Source of the DNA: DATKYQ01 sp035528415
GTDB taxonomy: Bacteria; Myxococcota; B64-G9
DNA length: 64,000 bases
Assembly (NCBI GenBank): GCA_035528415.1
Contig: DATKYQ010000010.1
Coordinates: 57,856 to 121,855, forward strand
Direction: 5' to 3'
Within the stretch, counting starts at the first letter, position 1. Every line of letters starts with the position of its first letter. Shown in pieces: positions 55,860 to 64,000 of this stretch. The notes under the pieces are model-generated. The model had not been told where the DNA came from, did not search any database, and was given only the letters and a program-made list of their open reading frames with translations. A program made the position numbers and the translations under genes.

Positions 55860-57080
55860 ATGAGCAAGCACTCCAGATTGGTTCTGGTTTTTACATCAGC
55901 TTTCGTTTTTGCGTCTTTCGGGGTCCGTGCCCAGCAGGCCGGGCAGGAGAACCAGGAGAATAAAGAAGTGCCCCCGCCTTCCAACTGGAAGCCGGCGGGC
56001 GAGATCACTCCCCCGGCGCCGACGGCCGGGGCAGAGGAGAAGAACGACGTTCCCAGCCCGATGTTCCAGTACGGCCAGTTCAAGCTGGATGCTCACGGTC
56101 GGGTGCAGGTCATGGCCGGGCTGGTGGGTGACGACGCCCATTCCAGCAACGGCGACGAACTAAGCCGCGACGGCTTTCGCGTTCGCCGGGCACGCCTGGG
56201 TGTCAGTGGCCAGATCGCGGATAGCTGGAAGTACGAGATCGAGCTGGATTTGATCGACGAAGACAGCGGCGGCAACGCGCTGATGGATGCCGCCATCACT
56301 TGGCGCCCGTGCGACCACGCCTGGATCAAGGCCGGGGCCGGCAAGCTGCCTTTCAGCCGCATGCTGATGGTCTCCTCGGGCGACATGCAGCTCGTGGCTC
56401 GCGCGCCGTGGGTCGGCGTCGAGGCGGCCACCGGCACGGCCATGCTCGATCCCGGCCGGCAGGTGGGGGTGACGGTCGGAGGCAAGGTCAGCATGTTTGA
56501 TTACAGCGCCGGTGTCTACAATGGGTCGCCGGGATTCAGCGTCGGCGATCTCAACGACGGCCTGATGTATGTCGTGCGCCTGGGGACAGGCATGGGCGAA
56601 ATGGGAAACAGCGAGGCCGACCTCGAACGTGGCGGGCTGCGCTGGCGGTTCGGCCTGGACGGCTACATCAACCAGGCCCCGGCCTCCGAGATCCGCGCGG
56701 CGGGGGCGGATCTGGGCCTCAAGTGGCAGGGTGCAAGCTTTTACGCCGAGGCGCTGTGGGCCAAGTCGACCCCGGCCACGCGCCCAGAGTCGATCGACTC
56801 CTCTCTGGACGAGAGCGAGCGCTGGGGCATGGCCGCCCAGGCGGGCTACGTGCTGCCCTTCTCTTTCGCCGACATCGAGCTGGCTTGCCGTTTTTCGATC
56901 ATGGACGACAACGTTCATATAGACAATGAGGGCGACCTGTGGGAGCTGGCCGCCGGGGTCAACGCCTACTTCTACTCCGGCCGGGTCAAGGTTATGCTGG
57001 ACTACCTGCTGAAAGAAGAGATGCACGGCTCGGCTCTCTCCAACAACGCCGTGCTGGCCATGCTGCAGCTTCGCTTCTGA
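55860..57080 (+). CDS. OprO/OprP-type (phosphate-selective) porin family protein
   Basis: 406 residues. Signal peptide to about residue 25, a Gln/Glu/Pro-rich linker to ~60, then the family pattern RDGFRVRRARLGVSGQIADSWKYEIELDL, AWIKAGAGKLPFSRM and later ELAAGVNAYFYSGRVKVMLDY, ending AMLQLRF with terminal Phe. Family members form anion-selective trimers, but phosphate specificity is not assured. Twenty base pairs ahead of a PHP-phosphoesterase lipoprotein, which makes a shared role in phosphate or phosphoester use conceivable. Confidence 0.8.
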   Translation: MSKHSRLVLVFTSAFVFASFGVRAQQAGQENQENKEVPPPSNWKPAGEITPPAPTAGAEEKNDVPSPMFQYGQFKLDAHGRVQVMAGLVGDDAHSSNGDELSRDGFRVRRARLGVSGQIADSWKYEIELDLIDEDSGGNALMDAAITWRPCDHAWIKAGAGKLPFSRMLMVSSGDMQLVARAPWVGVEAATGTAMLDPGRQVGVTVGGKVSMFDYSAGVYNGSPGFSVGDLNDGLMYVVRLGTGMGEMGNSEADLERGGLRWRFGLDGYINQAPASEIRAAGADLGLKWQGASFYAEALWAKSTPATRPESIDSSLDESERWGMAAQAGYVLPFSFADIELACRFSIMDDNVHIDNEGDLWELAAGVNAYFYSGRVKVMLDYLLKEEMHGSALSNNAVLAMLQLRF

Positions 57081-57099
57081 TCCCGCTGACGGGTGTCCC

Positions 57100-60000
57100 A
57101 TGAAGATAGCGCAACGATCAATTGTGATTATGTTTGTCGGCGCCTGGTTCGCGGCCGCGGGCTGCAACGACGGCGCGCCGTATTCCAAGGCTTACCGTGT
57201 CATAAACCGCACCCAGCTGATCGGCGGTTCGGCCGCCCTGGCCGACCTGGGCGACTACATTCTGGAAAACGATCGCATCCGCATAGCCATGCCTCAGCAA
57301 GGCAATAGCGTCGGTCCCGGTGTGTTCGGCGGCAGCCTGATGGACGCCGACGTCCACCGGCCCCAGGCCCGCTTCCGCAACGGCAACGGCAGGGACGGGT
57401 TCGGCGAGCTTTTCCCGATCGGCAACTTGACAATACCGGCCATTTGCCTGGGCGGGGATAAGGACAAGATCGACGATTTCTGCCCGCAACTTCCCTGGGG
57501 CATCGAGCCATCGGTGACCATCCTGTGCGACGGGTCAACACCGTGCGTGCTCGATCCCCAAAAGCGCGAGAACGCCGACTACCGCGATGACGGCAAGTTC
57601 CCCACGGAGGAGGCGGCGATCGTCAGAGTACAGGGCCAGGCCGGAAACTACCTCGAGGCCCTCAGCCTGGTGTCGATCGCCAACGTCAAGACCAATTTTC
57701 GCTTCCGCAACGACTACATACTCGAGCCGGGCTCCTCGGCCGTGCGCATCCGCACGTTGCTCTTCATGACCTGGCCCGCGGGGACTCCGCAGGCCGGTGC
57801 CATACGCTACCCGGACGGCGAGGTGATCCCGTTGCCGTCGCTGAAGAAGGCCACGGCCATGTTTGGCCTGCTACTGGGGAGCTCGTACTTCCCGACCGAG
57901 CTTCTCGACATGGAGCCGGGCATAGCCGGCGGCGACTTCCTTTTTTTCGGAGATCGCCTGAACATATTCGGCGAGGGCATCGGCTTCGATATCTACAAAG
58001 AGATCCGCAACAAGTTCGCCACCGGCGAGGATCCTTTCAACAGCCCGATCGTCTCCAAATTCCTGGGGGCGGTCGGTGAGAACGTCTCCTATGCCATTGC
58101 CAGCTCCGACCCTGAAGGCCGTTACCTGCTGCCGCTTTTTTCCGGGGCGGTGACCGCCGGGTTCACGCACGGGGTCTTCTGTCACACCGGGCCCTGTCCG
58201 GGCACGCCCGAGCAATGCATCAACGTCATCGACTGCAACGATGTCCAGGCCGTTTACTACGAGCGCCTGTTCGCCGTCGGCGACGGGGACATCGCCTCCG
58301 CCGCCAAGGCTATCTACGAGGCCTGGGGCACACCCACCGGGCGCATCAACGGACACGTCCTGGATCGCCGCACTGGCGAACCGGTCAGCGGTGCAAAGGT
58401 GTTCGTCTACGATATACCAAAAAACATGGCCGATTGCCGGTTGGGAGGCTCTGCTGGAGAACCGTACAGCCTTGGTCCCGAGGGGTTCGCCAAGACCTGC
58501 CTCGAGCAGCGTCATTACATGGGAGCGGTCAACCAGCTGGGCTGCGATCGGCGCGCTACCGATATGCCCCAGGGAGCCTTCGACGGCACGCTTCCTACCG
58601 GGCGTTACTACATGCTGGCCAAGAAGATATATTACTCGGCAAGCCGGGTGGTCGAGGTTGAGATCGCCGAGGGCAAGACGGCCCAACTGAGCCTGCTGCT
58701 GCTGCCTCCAGGCCGCGTCGAGTACGATATCGTCGACGAGCAGAACCGGCACGTCCCGGCCAAGCTGACCTTGGGCCAGTGCTTTCCCGATTGTTCCGGG
58801 CGCTACGAGGAGAGTTGCAGTCTCGATGACGACTGCGCCTCGCGCAAGTGCGTCGATGTGCCGGGCGCCCACGGCGCCATGCGCTGCCTGGTGGACAACT
58901 GTTCGGCCGATCGCGTCTGCGATTTGAGCAAGTTGCGCTGCATCTCGCGCAAGGAGTGCCGCATCGACGCGGATTGCGAGCCGGTCGAGCGTTGCCTGGC
59001 CGAGCCCGGCGAAGATTCGCGCCACTGTGGTTGCGTGCCGCTCTTCGAGCGCCAGAAGGCGCTCGGCGAGGGATCGTATGCGCCCGGGCTGGGACGTTAC
59101 CAGTACACGGTGGACGGGCACGGCCAGTTGTTGATCGAGCCCGGCGCCTACGACATCTGGGCCAGCCGCGGCTTCGAGTACTCGGTGGACAAGCAGCAGG
59201 TGGCCCTGGCGCCCGGCCAGACCGCTCTGCTCAACTTTCGCCTCAACCACGAAGTACGCACGCCCGGATGGATCTCGGGAGACTTCCACGTCCACGGGCA
59301 GAACTCGTACGACGCAGACGTAAAGCATCGCGACAGGGTCGCGGCCTTCGCCGGCGAGGGAGTCGAACTGCTGTCATCGTCCGATCACGACTACGTCACC
59401 GACTTCGCGCCCTACGTTCACGAAATGGGTCTGGAACCGTGGCTTACGACCCAGGTGGGAACCGAGCTGACCAGCGTCGAGTTGGGGCACTTTCTGGGCT
59501 TCCCTTTCCGCTACGAAGAATGGAGGGACGGCCAGCGCGTGCAAGAGCAGGGCTCCGTCGACTGGACAGGCAAGACGCCGGATACCGTCTTCGACGAGTT
59601 GCGGGCGCTGGGCGAGTACGATCCGGCCGACACAGTAGTGGTGGTCGCTCACCCGCGCGACTCGTTCTTCGGCTATTTCGACCAGTACGGCATGAGCGCC
59701 TATGATCCTTCACAGATCAAGGGCACTCTCTTCGAGTGGTTCCCGCCCTTTGTCCAGAACCCGCTGGGAGATCCCGAGTTGTTCAGCGGACGCTTCGACG
59801 CGCTGGAGATCTTCAACTCCAAGCGTTTCGAAATGGTGCGCACACCCACGGCCGGGGAAGAACGAGCCTACAACCAGGCCCGCTCGGTCATCGAGCTGCA
59901 GGTCGACAAGGGTGCCCCGCCGGACTTGATCGAGCGCCGGCAGATCGATCTCGATCGCCGTTACATCAAGGAAATCCTGCGCCGCACACCGGCCGAGCAG

Positions 60001-61122
60001 AATGCAATCTGGGATGCCGACGGAAGCGAAGGTTGCGATTTGATCTCGTTTTGCGCCAAGCCTGACGACTGCGGCAGCGGCGAGATCTGCGATCAGGATC
60101 TATATGTCTGTTACACTGCCTGCACCAGCGATGCCGACTGTGCGGACAGCACCTGCAGTGACGGCCGCTGCGAAAGCAGCCTGGGCCCGGACGACTCGCC
60201 CTGCACCAGCCAGGAAGGTGTGATCGACGACTGGTTCAGGCTGCTCGACTACGGCGTGGTGCGCACCGCCATGGGCAATTCGGACACTCACCAGCTCTTT
60301 ACCCAGACAGAGGCCGGCTGCCCTCACGACTTCGTGCGCTCCTCGGCGGCAGTGCCCCGGGCGATCGACCGGTTGGAGGTGGCCCGCAACATCAAGGCAG
60401 GCCGAGTGGTCGCCTCGTACGGGCCCTTCATTGAGGCCTGGATCGACGAGGCGGAGATCGGCCAGACGCGCACGCCCGATCCCGGGCAGAAGACGGTCGC
60501 CCTGCGGGTCAAGGTCCAGTCGGCTTCCTGGTACGACGTCGACCGGGTGGAAATTTACCGTTCCGGTCGTCTGATCCACGTCCTGACGGGCATCGGCGAC
60601 GAACTCGATCCAGACAGCCAGGTTGACGTCAGCGGATTGAGGCTGCCCAACACAAAGGTTGTCAATCTCGAGGCGACCTTCCGAGATCCTGTTCCCGACG
60701 TCGATTCGTGGTACGTTGTGATCGCCATGGGACTCGACGGCCGTGACATGTCGCCGGTCTTTTCCGAGCATCCCTACCTGAAGCTGCAGATCGGGGACAT
60801 TCTCTCGCGATCCTTCTCCTCTGTGCCGTTGCCCTTCGACATCTCCGGCGCGCTGATCCCGCGTGTCTTCAGGGTTTACCCATACGCCGTCACCAACCCG
60901 GTCTTCGTGGACGTCGACGGCAACGGCAGCTTCGACGCGCCCAATCCGCTGCCGGTCTGGGCCAATGGAGGCAAGAAGCTCGCAACCTCCGAATTTCCGC
61001 TCGGTTCGGCGCGCATTGGCCGCAGCCCGCTGGCACCGGCCGCGGGCGATCTCACCTGGCGATTGAGGCAACTGCGCTACTTTATGGGATTGTTTCATAG
61101 GGCCGCGGTATATGGACCATGA
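57100..61122 (+). CDS. large PHP-domain lipoprotein
   Basis: 1340 residues. Lipoprotein signal ending AAAGC (about residue 22). A first beta-rich region runs to ~420 (LGDYILENDRIRIAM), then a carboxypeptidase-regulatory-like domain (GRINGHVLDRRTGEPVSGAKV, about 425). A Cys-rich insertion lies around 570-660 (SCSLDDDCASRKC, CRIDADCEPVERC). A PHP-type metal site follows: GDFHVHGQNSYDA (about 728), SSDHDYVTD (760), VVAHPRDS (848) and GNSDTH (1060). A second Cys-rich insertion near 985-1030 interrupts the PHP fold. PHP enzymes hydrolyse phosphoesters with a multi-metal centre; an extracellular lipid-anchored version is unusual. Substrate unknown. Confidence 0.82.
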   Translation: MKIAQRSIVIMFVGAWFAAAGCNDGAPYSKAYRVINRTQLIGGSAALADLGDYILENDRIRIAMPQQGNSVGPGVFGGSLMDADVHRPQARFRNGNGRDGFGELFPIGNLTIPAICLGGDKDKIDDFCPQLPWGIEPSVTILCDGSTPCVLDPQKRENADYRDDGKFPTEEAAIVRVQGQAGNYLEALSLVSIANVKTNFRFRNDYILEPGSSAVRIRTLLFMTWPAGTPQAGAIRYPDGEVIPLPSLKKATAMFGLLLGSSYFPTELLDMEPGIAGGDFLFFGDRLNIFGEGIGFDIYKEIRNKFATGEDPFNSPIVSKFLGAVGENVSYAIASSDPEGRYLLPLFSGAVTAGFTHGVFCHTGPCPGTPEQCINVIDCNDVQAVYYERLFAVGDGDIASAAKAIYEAWGTPTGRINGHVLDRRTGEPVSGAKVFVYDIPKNMADCRLGGSAGEPYSLGPEGFAKTCLEQRHYMGAVNQLGCDRRATDMPQGAFDGTLPTGRYYMLAKKIYYSASRVVEVEIAEGKTAQLSLLLLPPGRVEYDIVDEQNRHVPAKLTLGQCFPDCSGRYEESCSLDDDCASRKCVDVPGAHGAMRCLVDNCSADRVCDLSKLRCISRKECRIDADCEPVERCLAEPGEDSRHCGCVPLFERQKALGEGSYAPGLGRYQYTVDGHGQLLIEPGAYDIWASRGFEYSVDKQQVALAPGQTALLNFRLNHEVRTPGWISGDFHVHGQNSYDADVKHRDRVAAFAGEGVELLSSSDHDYVTDFAPYVHEMGLEPWLTTQVGTELTSVELGHFLGFPFRYEEWRDGQRVQEQGSVDWTGKTPDTVFDELRALGEYDPADTVVVVAHPRDSFFGYFDQYGMSAYDPSQIKGTLFEWFPPFVQNPLGDPELFSGRFDALEIFNSKRFEMVRTPTAGEERAYNQARSVIELQVDKGAPPDLIERRQIDLDRRYIKEILRRTPAEQNAIWDADGSEGCDLISFCAKPDDCGSGEICDQDLYVCYTACTSDADCADSTCSDGRCESSLGPDDSPCTSQEGVIDDWFRLLDYGVVRTAMGNSDTHQLFTQTEAGCPHDFVRSSAAVPRAIDRLEVARNIKAGRVVASYGPFIEAWIDEAEIGQTRTPDPGQKTVALRVKVQSASWYDVDRVEIYRSGRLIHVLTGIGDELDPDSQVDVSGLRLPNTKVVNLEATFRDPVPDVDSWYVVIAMGLDGRDMSPVFSEHPYLKLQIGDILSRSFSSVPLPFDISGALIPRVFRVYPYAVTNPVFVDVDGNGSFDAPNPLPVWANGGKKLATSEFPLGSARIGRSPLAPAAGDLTWRLRQLRYFMGLFHRAAVYGP

Positions 61123-61155
61123 AGGCGGCCTCTGGTCGCAGGTCGTTCGTCTTAA

Positions 61156-61184
61156 TTGACTCTGCAGGGTTGGTCAACTAAACT
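61156..61184 (+). promoter_or_regulatory. sigma70-like promoter directly before a GTG start
   Basis: TTGACT (5 of 6), exactly 17 bases, TAAACT (4 of 6). The predicted start point, six to eight bases after the -10, falls on the GTG at 61191, so the transcript would have little or no leader. Confidence 0.4.
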
Positions 61185-61190
61185 AATTCC

Positions 61191-62186
61191 GTGATTATTA
61201 GACTGCTTTTTCTTTTTTGGACTTTTTGTGCGGGTCAGCCCGGGGCTGCTTCGGCCGAAGCTCCCGTGGTGGGCTTCTATGTCATCAATTTATCCGATCT
61301 TTCCGCCGCCCGGCCGGCTGTCGACAGTGTCAGGTCTGGTTTAGCCGATCTTCCGCTGCGATTGGCCGCCACGGACGAGCTGAAGTCATTGCTTAAAGAA
61401 TATGATCGCAAGCAGGGCCTGCTTGAACAGGCGGGCAAGCTGCTGTCCCAGGGGCGCGAGTTGCACCTGGGGATGAAGCTCGACAAAGCCGCGGAGTACT
61501 ACAATCAGGCGGCCGAGACTCTGGCGCGGGGTTTCGTTCGTTACTACGAGCCCGATATAGAGGCCGAGCCCATTTTGCAACTCGGGGTGGCCCTCTTTCA
61601 GATCGGCAAGAAAGACGAGGCACGGCGGGCCTTCCAGCGGGCCGTGGCCCTGGTGCCCGGCCTGCAGATGTCCGAGGGCTACTACAGCCCCAGCGTTCGC
61701 CAGGCGTTCGAGAAGGCCAGGGCGGATCTGGGGCCGCTTCGGCCTGGCATTCCCTCGCCGGGCGAGGCCAAGCGTATCTCGGCTGCCTCCGGCCTGCGGG
61801 CCTTGCTGGTGGTCTCGATAGAGAGACTCGGAGACAGGCCGATGTTGCGGGTCAGCCTTTTTGATCCGCGCTCGGCGGGATACATCATGGTCGAGACCGC
61901 GGTGCTCGCCGCCGACAAACCCGCCGCCGCCGGCGAGGAACTGGCCCAACGCCTGCGCGATACTCTTTGCGCCACGGCCGGAGTGAAGCTGGTCATCGTC
62001 CCGTCTCCCGCGGACGGGGGGCTGGGGATGCCCGACGGCGGGATTCCGGCCGCGGATGTCGATAGCAGGCCCTGGTACGTGAAACACTGGTGGATCTGGC
62101 CGCTGGCGGCGGCGGTGATCGGCACGGCCATAGCCCTGCCGCTGACCGTGTTTCGCAGGGACGTGGTGGATGTCAATGTCTATTGA
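61191..62186 (+). CDS. TPR-containing exported membrane protein
   Basis: 331 residues from a GTG. Signal peptide 1-22, an N-terminal domain, TPR-like helices ~75-165 (EAEPILQLGVALFQIGKKDEARRAFQRAVAL split over two motifs), an alpha/beta region reading ALLVVSIERLGDRPMLRVSLFD, and a C-terminal membrane helix (WIWPLAAAVIGTAIALPL, about 300-320). The layout of signal peptide - TPR - membrane helix is common in envelope scaffold proteins of this lineage. No SD is visible. Its end overlaps the Kelch lipoprotein gene by 17 bp, so the two are co-translated. Confidence 0.75.
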   Translation: MIIRLLFLFWTFCAGQPGAASAEAPVVGFYVINLSDLSAARPAVDSVRSGLADLPLRLAATDELKSLLKEYDRKQGLLEQAGKLLSQGRELHLGMKLDKAAEYYNQAAETLARGFVRYYEPDIEAEPILQLGVALFQIGKKDEARRAFQRAVALVPGLQMSEGYYSPSVRQAFEKARADLGPLRPGIPSPGEAKRISAASGLRALLVVSIERLGDRPMLRVSLFDPRSAGYIMVETAVLAADKPAAAGEELAQRLRDTLCATAGVKLVIVPSPADGGLGMPDGGIPAADVDSRPWYVKHWWIWPLAAAVIGTAIALPLTVFRRDVVDVNVY

Positions 62187-63723
62187 CGGAAACGTTCGAG
62201 CCAGACTGACCTGGGTAGTGGTCTTGCTGACTCTTTCAGCGGCCTGCAACTGGAACGTCGGCTCGGTCGACATCAAGCTGGTTTACACGTCGGACACCAG
62301 CAAGTCGCCTCTCGATCCCGACAAGGTGCGCAAGCTGCGCCTGACCGTCACCGGTGCGGGGATGGATCGACGGGTCGAGGAATTCGCGGCCCCCTTGTTT
62401 AGCGGCGGCCTGGCAGATGTTCCGGCCGGCCGCGATCGGGTGGTGACCGTCGAGGGCATCAACACCATGGGCATAGTCGTCTCGCGCGGAATGTCGGCTC
62501 CTTTCGACGCCGACGGCGGAAACATCAAGGTGTTCGTCTTCATCAGCCTGACCGGCGAGTTTTCGCCTCCGCCGCTGACGCTAGGTGATGATGAATGGAA
62601 AGAGAGCTACAAGACGGAGATGTACAACCGGCGGGTGTTTCACGCCGCCGAACTGTTTCCGGGCGGGCAAGTGCTGGTCACAGGCGGGGTTCTGGCTCCG
62701 GCGGCGGATGATTTCATCGGCCCGGTAGTCGGCGATTCATTGCGTTCGATGGATCGTTTCGACGGCTATGCAGGCGCTTTTTTGAAAGACGAATCGGCCG
62801 ACTGCGCCGCCGGCAAGCTATGTATGAAAACTGGACGCGCCCATCACACCATGAACCTGCTTTCCAACAACACCCATGTTCTGATAACCGGCGGAGAGCC
62901 CGAAGACGACAACTGGGAGACGTACGAGATCGCCACGAGCACCTTCTGGCAGGAGGACGTGATGACGCAACCCCTCTCGCGTCAGGCCTGTGCCTCGTTG
63001 CCGGACGAAGGAGTGGTTATCGCGGGCGGCATCGACGCCATCGACTCGAGCCTGTCGGATGATCTGGAACTGTACACCAACGGGGTCTTCGCCGAGTGGA
63101 AGGGCATCCTCTCGCAGCCGCGGGCCGGGGCGGTCGCCGTCGCCTATCCGGGCGATCCCGGGGGCGTGCTGGTCATCGGCGGCTGGCAACAATGGGGCGA
63201 TCCGGCCGTGCGCCAGGCCAGCGACGTGGTGGATCGGGTGGTCTTCAAAAACCACGTGCCCGAGGTGACCTCGTTCAGCCTGAATCACGCCCGCGCGGAT
63301 CACACGGCGGTCTTGTTGCAGGGCACGAAAGATCCACAAGTGCTGGTCTGCGGAGGCCGGCGCAACCGGGACGAGATTGTATCGCAGTGCGAGACCCTGG
63401 ATCCCCTGGCAGCGACCTCGACGGACTCGAACATCGAAGTCGCGCGCTGGCGCCACACCGCCACGGTGCTGGCCAATGGTTGGGTGCTGATAGCCGGAGG
63501 ATTCACCAGCACCGGCACGCTGCTTTCGGCCAGGCAGCCTGCGCTTTTGCTCAAATTACCCGGCAAAATAGAGATTCAGGGAATAGCTCGCCGGGCCGGT
63601 CACACCGCCACCTTGCTGCCCAACGGCATGGTGGTGCTGATCGGCGGAGTCAGCCAGCTAGGCCCGGGCGCCAACGTCGAGCTGCCGGACGGGGACTACG
63701 AGATCTTCAACCCACGAGAGTGA
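62170..63723 (+). CDS. Kelch-repeat lipoprotein
   Basis: 517 residues. Lipoprotein signal with LSAAC at about residue 26, a beta domain to ~135, then a propeller of Kelch-like repeats marked by LVTGGVL, VLITGGEPEDDNWETYE, VVIAGGIDAID, VLVIGGWQQWGD, VLVCGGRRNRDE, VLIAGGFTSTG and VVLIGGVSQLG, most preceded by RxxHTxxLLxxG. Extracellular binding role inferred; no catalytic motif of galactose-oxidase type was seen. The ATG at 62170 lies inside the preceding gene. Confidence 0.85.
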   Translation: MSMSIDGNVRARLTWVVVLLTLSAACNWNVGSVDIKLVYTSDTSKSPLDPDKVRKLRLTVTGAGMDRRVEEFAAPLFSGGLADVPAGRDRVVTVEGINTMGIVVSRGMSAPFDADGGNIKVFVFISLTGEFSPPPLTLGDDEWKESYKTEMYNRRVFHAAELFPGGQVLVTGGVLAPAADDFIGPVVGDSLRSMDRFDGYAGAFLKDESADCAAGKLCMKTGRAHHTMNLLSNNTHVLITGGEPEDDNWETYEIATSTFWQEDVMTQPLSRQACASLPDEGVVIAGGIDAIDSSLSDDLELYTNGVFAEWKGILSQPRAGAVAVAYPGDPGGVLVIGGWQQWGDPAVRQASDVVDRVVFKNHVPEVTSFSLNHARADHTAVLLQGTKDPQVLVCGGRRNRDEIVSQCETLDPLAATSTDSNIEVARWRHTATVLANGWVLIAGGFTSTGTLLSARQPALLLKLPGKIEIQGIARRAGHTATLLPNGMVVLIGGVSQLGPGANVELPDGDYEIFNPRE

Positions 63724-63744
63724 ATAACCCAAGATAGAGGGGAT

Positions 63745-63845
63745 AGAGGGGGACGTTGGTACATTAAGAACATTAATAATTTGACCCATTCTTTACCCCC
63801 CGGATTGGATGAATTAATGTTCTTAATGTACCAACGTCCCCCTCT
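63745..63845. repeat. perfect 33-bp inverted repeat, REPIN/MITE-like unit
   Basis: Left arm 63745-63777 and right arm 63813-63845 are exact reverse complements separated by 35 bp. The inner 30 bases of the right arm are identical to the repeat at 27873-27902 that ends the RAYT-like relic. The element fills the spacer between the Kelch gene and the convergent partial gene. Confidence 0.9.
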
Positions 63846-63859
63846 GCCCTCCAAGACTG

Positions 63860-64000
63860 CTAATCCATGAACTCGGCGATACTGCTATGCTTGCGCTTGA
63901 TCTCTCCAGCCAGGCGATCGTGGTGGTGGATCCGGACGATGGAACGGATGATCAGGTAGCCGCCGAGCAGGGCCAGAGCCCCGCAGATGATCAGCACCGG
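63860..64000 (-). CDS. C-terminal end of a small membrane protein (5' end outside window)
   Basis: Forty-six codons and a TAG at 63860-63862 are visible. A membrane helix (VLIICGALALLGGYLIIRSIV) is followed by HHHDRLAGEIKRKHSS and IAEFMD. Family not recognisable. The frame is open to the window edge. Confidence 0.6.
   Translation of the reverse strand, partial: PVLIICGALALLGGYLIIRSIVRIHHHDRLAGEIKRKHSSIAEFMD

Noticed and set aside
57871..59328. 485-codon frame antisense to the PHP lipoprotein
   Set aside because: No signal peptide, domain or SD; the + strand frame is continuous for 1340 codons.

Overview
The window is GC-rich DNA with high coding density and no tRNA, rRNA or CRISPR array that I could see. 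The gene content points to a member of the former Deltaproteobacteria (Myxococcota or a related sediment phylum), most likely an anaerobe. It has many outer-membrane lipoproteins with disulfide-rich 'CGDGxC...CPxDCG' repeats, two proteins with a C-terminal Cys/Gly - membrane segment - Arg/Lys tail of the MYXO-CTERM kind, TonB-type and porin-type barrels, a eukaryotic-type Ser/Thr kinase, and dearomatizing-pathway enzymes. The species is inferred only from these traits.

Region 1 (1-13.5 kb) is mainly cell-envelope and secreted material: a zinc-ribbon/Yip1-like membrane protein coupled to an S46 dipeptidyl peptidase, a propeller-PKD surface protein, a seven-repeat lipoprotein, a TonB-dependent receptor, a trypsin-like protease whose tail carries the same Cys repeat that makes up a nearby 492-residue lipoprotein, and a lipoprotein gene that has lost its middle.

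Region 2 (13.5-35.3 kb) is a CoA-ester catabolism island in two operons on the + strand with a two-gene operon on the - strand between them. The first operon has thiolase, SDR, a thiolase with its DUF35 partner, a cyclohexadienecarbonyl-CoA hydratase (Dch-like), an ApbA/PanE-like dehydrogenase, and a 6-hydroxycyclohexenecarbonyl-CoA dehydrogenase (Had-like). The second has one BcrB/HgdB-like reductase/dehydratase subunit, its BcrA/HgdC-like ATPase activator, an ADP-forming acyl-CoA synthetase, an AMP-forming acyl-CoA ligase and a benzoate-CoA ligase family protein. The - strand pair is a 3-hydroxyacyl-CoA dehydrogenase/enoyl-CoA hydratase fusion and a transmembrane Ser/Thr kinase with a Cache sensor. 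Together they outline ATP-dependent dearomatization of a benzoyl-CoA-like substrate, modified beta-oxidation and recovery of ATP. The usual ring hydrolase (Oah) and second reductase subunit are not in the window.

Region 3 (35.3-42.5 kb, - strand) holds a subtilase, a very large metalloprotease-propeller-barrel protein and an outer-membrane protein. Region 4 (42.7-51 kb) is a hybrid histidine kinase, carA-carB, a TruC-like pseudouridine synthase and an MBL hydrolase. Region 5 (51-64 kb) is again envelope: three beta-barrels, a Cys-rich lipoprotein, hflX (apparently starting at AUC), and a run of PHP-domain lipoprotein, TPR protein and Kelch lipoprotein.

Mobile-element traces: a degraded RAYT-like transposase tail at 27.7-27.9 kb ends in a repeat that recurs as a perfect 33-bp inverted pair at 63.7-63.8 kb. 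A DUF2442 fragment lies at 26.3 kb, and a 27-bp in-frame tandem duplication of a ribosome-binding/start region lies at 32.1 kb.
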